From positions 21,023,001-21,087,000 of the forward strand of contig OX419758.1 in NCBI GenBank assembly GCA_948567375.1: a stretch of DNA of 64,000 nucleotides, given 5' to 3'. The notes below the pieces were generated by a model. That model did not search any database, was not told the DNA's origin, and saw nothing but the letters and a program-made list of their open reading frames with translations. This DNA comes from Lunularia cruciata. Lineage: Eukaryota; Streptophyta; Marchantiopsida; Lunulariales; Lunulariaceae. The position numbers were made by a program, and so were the translations under genes. Shown here piece by piece: positions 10,880-20,770 of the stretch; position 1 is the first letter of the stretch; each line of letters opens with the position of its first letter.

Positions 10880-11560
10880 CGTCCTCACTAATGTGCCATT
10901 ATTTGAGGAGTTCTCCATTGAACTCCGCCCACATTTAGGTCTCGCTCATCTGGCCTTACTAGGGCTCCCAACTTGGTGTGCATGTAGTTCCACATACAAC
11001 ATACAGAGCATACATCTTCTATGGTGTGTTGTAGGAAGACAGCCCACTAGAGTTCATGATGCTACCAAAGATAAAGTAGCTCAGATACTCCAATCTACAT
11101 GGTCCTATGTATAGATTGAGTGGTGGTTGGACTTACCATGAGTACCTCCACACCAAGTGAGAGCTGATATTGTCATATTCACAAATAGTCTATGTATTGT
11201 GTATGATGTAGTGGTTGCAAACCCCCTACAAGTAGAGACACTAGCACAAGTTGGAATTTAAGCAAGAGTAATGGTGACAATTGCAGCTCGCAAGAGTATC
11301 ATTATGTATCATGACTCGCCTTTGATACCTTTGTTCCTCTAACTAGGTAGATTTTTGGGCACCTTTATTACCATTTTGATGGACTACTTAGAGAAGCAGC
11401 ACTAGGTTCCTTGTAAAGAAAAGGAGTATGGCTATCTCCCAAGCCATGCTCACCTCCTACTTTTGATAGAGAGTCTCGGTCACACTACAATGCTCTCGGC
11501 CTTGGGGTTTTCATATACCACAAACGGCAGTAGGAGTGTCCACCATGTCCCAAGGCACTT
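10880..11560 (+). pseudogene. Fragment of a LINE-like element with restriction-like endonuclease end
   Basis: In shifting plus-strand frames it reads WCACSSTYNIQSIHLLWCVV, then GRQPTRVHDATKDKVAQIL, then RADIVIFT and VYDVVVANPLQVETLA. The CxC...H...C cluster followed by a (T/R)RxHD..(K/R)D box and a D-x-V-V-xNP segment is the layout of the zinc-knuckle plus endonuclease tail of restriction-like-endonuclease retroelements. The element at 13620-16300 has the same order. No reverse transcriptase precedes it here, so it looks 5'-truncated. Confidence 0.5.
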
Positions 11561-11569
11561 ACAATATAT

Positions 11570-12285
11570 ATCATTAGAGTATCTCTATCACACAGTTCAG
11601 CACTAAATTTCTTGTTACCTTTCAATGGGCTACTTTGTAACTTCCCCTTGGGTTTTGCTTTGGTTTGTGACCTCTAGCTTTCATGGGCAAGGCTCGGTTT
11701 CCCCTTGCACTCCTTGGTGCTTTGTACTCATGTTTACTTCTTTCGGTATATATATTTTTGTGTGTCTTTTTCTTAGGAATGAGATTATAATTGAAGATAA
11801 AGATTTCTCTCTACTTTTTCCCATCGTTGCTTTGGAGTTATATCCGAGCAATGACAATTATCGATAGTCGACTGTAACTTACCTGACTTGGTAAACACAG
11901 TTCTGTGTTAACCAGACACGCGAAATGCACCGTATTTTGCGTTCTCGGTAGTTCTTCGTTTCTCATCAAAAGTGTGATGCGAGACGAAATAACTTTCAAT
12001 CGATGAGAACTTCATCCTATCCATCTTACTTTCGGGGTTTCCTCTTCTTCTCTTCGTACTCCAGCATCACTAGTGGAGGTGCTCCTCCACATATGGAAAC
12101 TTTGGGACGAATGGATACAACCCAGGTACTGTATGCATTCCTTTGGTGGGAGATTCTGTAAGTGGGGCCGTGAGAAGATCGAAAAATACACAGGGAGCAC
12201 TGTGCCCATGTTGGTAATAGACTCGATAATAGCCACTGTGACAGTCATGTCGTCATTAAAAGACGGCATTTACAGCGAATGGAAG
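11570..12285. other. No gene recognised
   Basis: There are short ORFs only, none with a known motif. Base composition shifts from the AT-rich retroelement text to a more even mix near 11.9 kb. Confidence 0.4.
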
Positions 12286-12289
12286 AAGG

Positions 12290-12380
12290 CGACGGCGTAT
12301 GATAACAAGAAGGATGGGACCCATAAAGCCGTAGAAGGAAATGACATAGGGTAAAATGGGGCCAAGCCCCAATAGTATCG
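12290..12380 (-). repeat. Truncated 3' tail of the LINE-like element
   Basis: The reverse complement carries CTATTGGGGCTTGGCCCC, ATTTTACC and then GGTCCCATCCTTCTTGTT. These match in order the tail at 16208-16290 of the larger LINE-like element. Only about 90 bp are kept, as expected of a strongly 5'-truncated retrocopy. Confidence 0.65.
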
Positions 12381-12910
12381 TTAAAAGTAATCTGCACGGT
12401 ACCTAAGATTTACAACGAATGACGGTGTTTGATTTGAACGCAGTTTATACAATAAGACATAGTGCTGTCAAAGCCGTATTAGCGTTCCACATTGTCTGCA
12501 GGTAAACCTTTTTCGCATATAAGCTATCTACTTTTATACTCAAAATACTTGAAGAATCCCCACACGTTCTGAGTCCCGTGCATGTGCGGGAATTGGGCCG
12601 TTAAACGGAGATTGTTATTAAACTCGAGAACTGATAGGAATTCATATGAAAACTTTAAACTGACTGAATACAATGCTTCTAATATCAGTATTTACTGGAC
12701 CGCTCTCATGGGGAAAGGTATATCGTGGCCATTCATCTTCACTACTTCAAAGCGCATATGCGGCAGCGTGAATTTGCTTTGAGCGACCAAATTGATAGAT
12801 GATAAAGTATTCTGCATGTAGGTCATATGTCTGATCTCCCACTTGATGACCATGATTGCATTTTTTGATCGTAGCGATATCATGTGGGCTTAATTTATAT
12901 TTTCTTCATT

Positions 12911-12980
12911 GTCTTTGGGCGGTTGTATGGACCGCCCAAAGACGGGGTGGGCTGGGCTGGGCCGGGCTGGGCGGATGGGG
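12911..12980 (+). other. Perfect 13-bp hairpin next to a G-quadruplex motif
   Basis: GTCTTTGGGCGGT (12911-12923) pairs perfectly with ACCGCCCAAAGAC (12931-12943) around a 7-nt loop. Six G runs of 3-4 follow, spaced by 2-5 nt (12949-12980). This fits the standard intramolecular G-quadruplex pattern and stands out from AT-rich surroundings. No gene adjoins it. Confidence 0.75.
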
Positions 12981-13619
12981 CGGATAGGCTGGATGGCAGT
13001 GAAATTCAGGCCTCTCTAGATAAAGGAACAGACAGCAAATGGATGAAATTTCGAGCCGGCACGATTAGACATGAGTCTTCCCAAAGTTGCTTCAGATGAC
13101 CAGTCTGCAGAAGGGAGTCTAAATGGCTCCTCGCAATGGGAAGGTTAGTAAAGCTTTTGTCTGATAGATCTTCGAATTCAAACTTAAAAGGGGGTTCCAG
13201 ATAGCCCATTTCAGCTTTGGTAAATAAAGTTTACAGGAGGCCTATGCCTCCTATAGGATGTCCCATAGATTGTTAAAGGACGTGAGATGAGAATTTCGGT
13301 GTTTTTTAAGGTAACCCTCTAAACTCTAAAGTACGTTAGTGAATTTAGGAGATGACGATAGAAAGCGAGTGAAATACGCGTTCCAGTTGATTAAAAATTT
13401 CATAGAAAGATCCGTAACACTATAGTGCAAAAATGAAGATAGGATAGGAAGACCCATCAAACTGAACATGGGTAAAATCTAAGAGGTAAAAATGTCCTAA
13501 TAAATCAGAATGAAAATTTTATCCATCTACAAGTAAACTATAAGATCTATCTAGATCACATGAATCTATACTAAAGTTGAAAGGTATATAATCGTATAAG
13601 ATCCTATTCCGAGCAAGGG
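12981..13619. other. No gene recognised
   Basis: There are no ORFs with known motifs. This may be the 5' flank or untranslated leader of the following LINE-like element. Confidence 0.35.
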
Positions 13620-14088
13620 ATTGTGCGGCCCTTCAGGAGGAGTCTGTTAGGGCTACACATTAGAGGAGACAAGTTTTACCACAGAGTCCACTCGATTACG
13701 ATGGTGTTGGACATTGGTCAAGCTGGAGAGTTTAGTAGAGCAGCACGAGCACTACACCCTTTGTCTATGGCTAGTTTACTGATGAGACTATCTCTTCCCT
13801 ACGCTCAATACATCCTATGGCAGTAGAGGGACTACCACTAGAGGTCTTAGATTATCAGCCTGAGCAGCCTTTCTGTCTTGATAGGTTATGTTTTTCACAA
13901 GCATTGTGCACTGCTCCTCGCCTTTCCTCAAGAGGCTTGTCAAGGATGGTATATGAGCACCTTAGAGATTGCTTCCAGGTAGATGATCTTTCTAGTGGTT
14001 TTACTGAGTTATTTCGGGTGGCTGCAGTAGTAGCAAGAGGAGACATACCTATATCTCTTAGTCTTGTGTTAGGTGTTAGCTACTTCTC

Positions 14089-14810
14089 GTGATGGAGAAG
14101 GACACGGGAGGTATTAGACTGATTGCTATTGGAGAGATCATTTTGCGTTTGGTCAGTCATACCATTGTCCTTCAACATCATTCTCACGTTTTACAACACC
14201 TTAGTCCACATCAGTTTGGAGTAGCTACACCTAGAGGATGTGAGGCTATATCACTAAGCATTAAGGCACTTCTAGATTTCCATCTAGAGTGGGTCGTCCT
14301 ACAAGTGGATGTTGAGAATGCTTTTAATAGCATCTCACAAGCATCCATCTTTAGAGAGCTTAGGGAGGCTGGTGGATCCTTGACGAGTCTTATTTCTTTG
14401 TGCGGTCCTTTTATGGCTCTCTTGCTTCCATTTACTACCAACACGGTTGTTCACAAGAAGTAGTCACCGTCTTGGAGTCAGCTATTGGTACACGTTAGGG
14501 AGATCCTTTAGGGGGACCCTTATTTGCCATGGCTCACTTTAGAGCTCTCCTATCTACTACTTTGGTCATGCCAAGTTGTGTATTTCACTCCTTGGTAGAT
14601 GATACACACATCGTGAGCCATGTAGATCAGATTAGGCAGACCTTTAACCACTTGAGTACATAGCTACATCTAGTAGGCTTGAGAGTCAAGGTGTCAAAGT
14701 GCAGAGCATGGTCTCCTTTAGGTATTCCTCCCCACCTTGAGCATCCAAAGGAGTGTATCACATCTACAGCTGGACTATGTGTACTTGGAGTGCCAATAGG
14801 ATCCAAGGAT
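14089..14810 (+). pseudogene. Reverse transcriptase domain relic of the LINE-like element
   Basis: The first 124 codons (14089-14460) are open and contain the D-x-xNAFN motif A. After a stop at 14461, motif B (GDPLGG) and motif C (VDD) continue in another frame. The invariant aspartates survive but the frame does not, so no active polymerase can be made. Confidence 0.75.
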
Positions 14811-16184
14811 CTTGTCTTGTCACACGCTTCTTAGATGCTGCCCTTGTAGAGGATGTTCTCCATATGGATGGCCTTCTCTTACTAGGAGATCCGCAAGTTG
14901 CATTTGGTATACTCTCCTCTAGTATTGCTCATCAACCAACTTACCTCGTCCATACAGTTCCTCCCTCCTTGTCCTTCCTATCATGTTTGAGAGCCTTTGA
15001 TATGAGGATTATGGGAGTCTTTGGTGATATTGTTGGACAAAGGACATTTGAGTGTGTGACAAGGGATTTGGCAAGTAGAAAAATGGCTCTATCAATCTCA
15101 TGTGGAGGGGTTGGCTTGTTATCTATGGAGGAGATGGCACCTATAGCATTTTTGGGTAGTTGAGCTCTCTCGGCACCCTACTTTCCTCTCTTTTTGTGGT
15201 TGTTGCTAGGCCGGTTTTGGAGACTTATGTGATAGAGGTGGAAGAGGGATCCTTTTCTCTCCTGATGTCATTACAGCAAACAAGAGATAGTATATTCCCA
15301 CTGGCATGCAAAGACTTTCCATCTTTTGCTTCACTATCATCAGATTGGAATAGAGGTTTACAATCTTCCTTGATGGAGCGACAACGTACGTTACATTCTC
15401 TCTTAGTTGACTCATCCATTTCTCAAGCTATTAGAGCACATCTTTGCTCTTGCTCCAACAAGGGTGGAGGCTCTTGGATCCTAGCTCGATCGTGCATTAG
15501 GGTATTTCAACTTGCACCAGCTACTTTTTGTACAATGATGAGGTTTTGCTTAGGTTTGGTCCACTCATCTGCATCTTCATTACTCACTTGTGAGTGTGGT
15601 TCTACACTAGATGCGGCAACAGTCCATATGACATTGTGTCCTATTGGAGGACAGAGGATAGCTGCCCATGATGTTATTAGGGATATAATGTTTGCTATGG
15701 CACAAGAGAGTGGATAGTTGGCTTGGAGGGAGTGTTCATATGCTTTGCAAACGACACATAGTAGGGCACTTGGTCTGAGATGATCAGGTGATAGTAGCGG
15801 ATGTCGGGATACAGTTTTGAAAGGAGTGATTACCCATCCCCTTGGATGAGTGGCAAGTGCGGCATCAGGTCGCAAGGTCTCCAAGTATAGGGACATGCAG
15901 CAAGGTCACATCTTTGTTCCTCTAGCCTTGGAGTTATATGGAGTGATGGATGTGGCGTTTGACACATTTGTCAAGGAGTGCATGAGAGCTTATCATGTTA
16001 GGCACCAAGGGTACCACTCTCACTCTCATACTTTGTAGCATATTTTAGACAGCTTGTGTCCATTGCTCTATAGAGTGCAGTGGCTGGTGCAATCCATAAG
16101 AGAGCAATCACACTAGGTGATGCTTCTTTGGATGCTCCAATTGTTTGTAGACAGTACAACTTGCATAGCTTAGATATCTTAGGT

Positions 16185-16300
16185 GCAGTGGGGCAGATTT
16201 CTCATATAAACTCTATTGGGGCTTAGCCCCATTTTACCTTTCTTTTGTCTCTCCCTTGTACAGGGTCTTCCCATCCTTCTTGTTTTCTACATGGTTGCAC
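16185..16300 (+). repeat. Conserved 3' tail of the LINE-like element
   Basis: The coding part ends at the TAG inside TATTGGGGCTTAGCCCC, where GGGGCT and AGCCCC can pair. A pyrimidine-rich stretch and CTTCCCATCCTTC follow. The same tail occurs at 20613-20770 and, reversed, at 12290-12380, so it marks a retroelement family. Confidence 0.65.
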
Positions 16301-16495
16301 TTTTCTCCTCCTATAGGATCCTACTCGTGAGCTAATCCCGTTCTTAAAATTTCTCAACTCTTGACCTCCAGGGTTTGCAACTGAGTAAGTTGCGAACTCA
16401 TGAGCAACCGAATCGCGATAGGCAATTCAATGGGGAAGGTCATGTTTTTCCAAACCAATTCAGACGGGAAAGGTAGCAATCCTAGTGAAAGAAAT

Positions 16496-16520
16496 ATTTC
16501 TCGATTTGTGCGTAGGGGCC

Positions 16521-16552
<32 letters not shown>

Positions 16553-16579
16553 TCGGATGTCCCCGAAGGGACATCCGAT
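16496..16579 (-). pseudogene. U6 snRNA pseudogene with fold-back 5' end
   Basis: From 16572 down to 16496 the minus strand matches plant U6 snRNA: GTCCCTTCGGGGACATCCGA, then AAAATTGGAACGATACAGAG, then AAGATTAGCATGGCCCCT, then ACGCACAAATCGAGAAAT. Thirteen bases that normally stand between CCCCT and ACGCA (part of the internal stem-loop region) are missing, and homology stops before the 3' end and T run. No upstream sequence element or TATA box of plant U6 genes is visible. Upstream, ATCGGAT (16579-16573) complements U6 nucleotides 15-21 and extends the 5' hairpin to 12 bp. Confidence 0.85.
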
Positions 16580-19500
16580 TTCATTCGCATACTCTTGTAA
16601 CTGTGGTCTGTTGCTTATTGCGAGATTGACGGTTCTCTCCTCAACAATGCAAATTACCAATCAGACAAGCTGTACAAGAAACGATTCATACAGTAAGAAT
16701 ATGGGGTCAAGGTCTGCAACTCTTAATAGGTACAAAGGTGGGGACAGACCTCAACGACAGAGAATGTGTTCCCATTTGGTGAAGAAGGTACTTCCCACAT
16801 CCATGATGAAAGTGCTACCTCCCTAAGGTCTATCAATCCGAAATTGTGAGATACTTAAGGGTAAATAGTAACATATGTCAAATTTACACACCAATTCATC
16901 TTAAGGCCGTCTCTTGTAGTGTGTTAAGACTTAATACATCTCACTCCAAAGTAAGTGAAAAGTACTGGTGCTGGTTGCAAACTAACTTAAAGACTTTACT
17001 CTCTTATCAAGAGATAGAGAGAGCACATTGGACGCAATAAGCAGCTTATTTACAATATGGCATTGTACAATTCCATGTTCTTACGATAGAATATCAATGC
17101 GGGGCGTCCATTGTATGAATATGGAGGTGTCATGGAGGATGTAAGAACAATCAAAAATATCTTTGTCTTTTCCAGTCCAGTCCAAGTAGTGGTACCTAAA
17201 AGTTAAGCACAAAACCGCGCATAAGATTTTTCAGTTCATGTCTACTCCCTACATGCATATCCGTACAGTGGAAAGAGATTGACTTTCTGATAGGTCTGGA
17301 TGCTGTGTTTTCACTACTCACACATCCTGCTAGATCACAAAGAAGGACTTATTGCAAAGGACTTGAGAAAGGGGTATTGTAGTCTTTTGGGTCTTTGTTC
17401 TTATTCTTTCTTTGTTGTGCTTGTAGGTGCAAGGAGAACAAAGATGGTACCAATACGTACCATCTTGACTGTACTGGGAAAACTGTTTTGGTCGAGGTCA
17501 CGTCGCTCTACTTTTACTCTCTTCTGAATTGCTGACAGTACGTGCCAGTACAATGTCAGCGAGAACATGCATATTTTCTTCTGGTGAATTGCGACATATA
17601 TATAACGAGAATGTCTCATTGGTCAAGTACGTAAATGTCTTTCTTTCTCTCGGGTCCGAGAGAAAAAAGAACACGAGAGAGGTTGCTTGATGAATTACTC
17701 TGCGCGAAAGACGCTTTTCTCTGCTGAGTATTCCTCTAAAGCAAGAAGGACAAGAAACATGGAGTGCACATATTGATGTTTAACTTACATTTGGTGATAG
17801 GAAATGGTGATAAAAAGGTGCACGACACACCCAAAAACAATGTGGTGTTCGGACAGCGTTGCCTGGTGTTTCTTCTTTAATTCGCCATGACTTCTATGAG
17901 ATGAGATAGCAGAAATTGGACAGAAGCTATGCCGATCCTACATCTCTCTGACTCAGACGGAGCATTTTTCCCGAGTATTCGCTGAATCATATAATACTGA
18001 TCTACAGTGTTGTGAGAAAAGCTACACAAATATCAAGAAAGGGAGCCAAGCACAACATGTTCATGTTCTTTTATGAACCCTCCTCTGCTCTCTGCCACTC
18101 GTCATCAGCTGGTACAGCATACGCAAACCTCTCAAACCCTTTCATCCTCTACTCGTTGTAAACATAAGCGGTTCTTGCATCTCTTATCCTTCTAATGTAC
18201 ATTACTCTCACGTCCTCACGAGACTGTTCATGTAAATTAACTTTGTCGCAACTGTTCAGGGGTCTTCTCTTGTTTCTTTCTAGGATTTTCCAATACTCAT
18301 ACTCGCCGTAGCCTCCTCATGCATTCGTGCATGGGATACTTCTAAATTATCGCCCTCGAACATTCATTCCCACTATCTCAAAACGCGGAGCCATTTTGCC
18401 CGTTGTCTTTGCCATCAAATTGGCAACCGCCATATCCAGACGCTTAAGTGGATGCGAAACTCAAGCAAGATCATGATATCCACAAGAATATATCATATTG
18501 ATTGGCCATAATCCAGAACGGAGCTATAGTCGCGCATGTACATTTTATTCGGAGTCTATCCACTAATCTAGTGAAACCGCGAAGGTTCTCTACAGCGATA
18601 CGTCTACATCAGTTGGGACCATGATCTACATACACCTCTCCGTATGGCATTATCGTATTTCTCTTCTAAGCAGAGATATGAGAAGAATTCAATCACATTT
18701 CTGCAGATGGCGGACCTCTCGGGTGTTGCACTTGTTGATACTCGAAATTCCTGTACAATCAACCAGTATGACTTCCACATTTCCGCAAGTAATCTGGATT
18801 CGGCCGAAAATTACATATCCCTTAGCACCTTAAAGGGGACAAGCCTTACGATTACGTTGAAAGTCATGAGCACCGCATTCCGGAAGTCATAAGCATCTGC
18901 ATAACCGTGTCTCTATGATTGACTATATGGAACACCGTAGAGGCACACCTTTTAATGTTGTTAATGTAGTAGCGCAGCCCTTGTTTATGGCACCTATCAA
19001 GTACCGACCGTAGCGGTTAGGATGTGTTTCCATCTCTTGACTTGGACATCATGGACGTTGCTTGGTTTCTTCAACCCAGTCTCCATCAGAACCAGTCTTT
19101 CAAGTATATTCTATTCACGAACCATCTAATCTGTGAATCAAGTCTCTCAAGCGTATTCTATTCACGTTGCTCCTTCGCGAAGGATGTTAGCTATACTAAC
19201 TCAATCCTCTCTTCTCCGAACCATAGCACACGTGACCCAAACTATCAGTGCGGCATTGGTCTTGAAACGTCAGACTTGGCTAAAATAGTTATAATTCATT
19301 GGAGAAACTCGACTCAAGAACTAAACCTCAACAATTCCTCCAACGGAAGAATTGTCAAGGGAACTGCAGACTTGACTTCTAGAAACTTCATACTTGACCC
19401 AAAAAGGTCTATTTGTTCAAGAAAGCCGGACTCAAGCACTTTACCTCGACAATTACCTCAATCATGTAAATGTCAAGGGCTTTGATTTTCCATAATAAAA

Positions 19501-20510
19501 TCTACGGTTGTTCATGTGAGCTCGCCGAGGCGGAGTATTTAATAAATTAATAGATGTAATTATTCCCAGGGAATGTCTGGAGATCAAAGGAAGCAAACTC
19601 TTAGCCACGCCAGAAGTTGATACGTCACTCAGGTGGATATTCGCTTTTGGACCATGTATCATGGAAGTTGAGAGAGACTGATAAATTTCACTTTCATGTG
19701 GAGTGGGACCATGGTATCCGGACGGAGGAAAGGTGATGGTGTACTCACCGTATGTTGACACGCTGCGCTTATTTTCGTACAGAATTCTCTTTCATTTGGC
19801 ATACAGTACGGTCCGCAGACCACGGGAATGAGATTGCCGCAGTGGATCCATGACTGGACATCTACCACGGACGGTGAGATTGAGCGTACCTACAGTACGG
19901 TGGATCGATCATCTGCAACGTACAAGTAAAGAACATGGTTTAGCGAAGTAGTTCATTGTAGCACATCATCGTCAAAGAGTATGTTTTGATATCTTCTTCG
20001 TTCTCATCCAAGAAAGTCCTCCAGCACACAAAGATTGAATATGGTGTACTTCCAATGTTTTCTTCCTCGGTCATCGAAGACAATTACTAATCTCCGACAC
20101 TTGAGTAGATGACCAGCCTTTCTAAATTTTATATGTCGGTGTATAATTCTTTAAAGTGGAGTTCGAGCTATTTACATGCGCGAGATATTCTTCTTTTCAG
20201 ATTTTGGACGGGAGTTTTAGTCTCCCTTTATTCAAAGACACAGCTGAAACTCTAATCGTCCACCTTTATTCAAAATTCTCAATCGGCCATGATACAGTGC
20301 ACGTCTTTGTCTGTTGATTCTGGAAGTGGTTAATTTAATGACCAATTTACATATCAACCTCCCCATTGTGGAACGATATTTTGTTGTGGACCTTCAACTT
20401 GAACTATACTCCATAATGTAACCACGACCTTTTGAAGATCTAAAGCCTTTCGCTATGTCATGTGGGTACCTAGAAAACCCTCCTTGACTAACAGCCACTA
20501 AAACAGATGT
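16580..20510. other. No gene recognised
   Basis: Scattered ORFs under 160 codons, none with family motifs. The longest, 19024-19485 on plus, has no recognisable domain. A 10-bp perfect palindrome (TTTCTCTCGG, two bases, CCGAGAGAAA) lies at 17644-17665. This is probably old intergenic and repeat-derived DNA. Confidence 0.4.
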
Positions 20511-20514
20511 GCCA

Positions 20515-20610
20515 ATATTTATGTGCAGCTCTAACCATTACCAAGTTGGGAATGGGAGTCTAATATTTATGTGTAGCTCTAACCATTACCAAGTTTGGAA
20601 TGGGAGTCTA
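20515..20610 (+). repeat. Tandem duplication of a 48-bp unit
   Basis: Two head-to-tail copies (20515-20562 and 20563-20610) begin ATATTTATGTG and end GGGAGTCTA, differing at two positions. They lie directly before a truncated LINE tail, so the duplication may relate to that insertion. Confidence 0.9.
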
Positions 20611-20612
20611 AT

Positions 20613-20770
20613 TAATCACTACGATTTGCATAGCTCGGATATCTTAGGTGCGGTAGGGCAGATTTCTCATACCGACTCTATTGGGGTTTAGCCCCATGTT
20701 ACCTTTTTTGTCTCTCCCTTGTTCGGCTTGATGGGGTCTTCCCATCCTTCATTTTTCCTACGCGGTCTCC
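20613..20770 (+). mobile_element. 5'-truncated copy of the LINE-like element
   Basis: The first ~75 bp keep the last codons of the element in frame (DILGAVGQISH), matching about 16165-16205. The GGGGTTTAGCCCC stop/hairpin and the CTTCCCATCCTTC tail follow. Extreme 5' truncation is typical of LINE retrotransposition. Confidence 0.75.

Larger units (their letters stand above)
13620..16300 (+). mobile_element. Degenerate LINE-like retrotransposon with restriction-like endonuclease
   Basis: Plus-strand frames show, in order: an N-terminal segment with GQAGEFSRAARAL (about 13710); reverse transcriptase motifs QFGVATPRGCEA (14214), QVDVENAFNSIS (14302), GDPLGGPLFAMAHF (about 14500) and LVDDTHIV (about 14590) with the catalytic DD; a thumb zone with VLGVPIGS (about 14790); and GDPQVAFGIL (14888). 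A knuckle follows, CECGSTLD with H and C (about 15590), then AAHDVIRD. The C-terminal end reads GRKVSKYRDMQQG and FVPLALELYGV (15868-15950). The endonuclease-like tail and knuckle suggest the restriction-like-endonuclease group rather than the AP-endonuclease group. Many stops and frameshifts show it is dead. Confidence 0.75.

Noticed and set aside
17180-17225. 5S rRNA-like wording (AAGTTAAGCAC)
   Set aside because: Only about ten bases resemble 5S rRNA; the rest does not align and no promoter boxes are present.
19024-19485. 153-codon plus-strand ORF as a gene
   Set aside because: It has no domain, is rich in Ser/Asn without pattern, and has no promoter or splice context.
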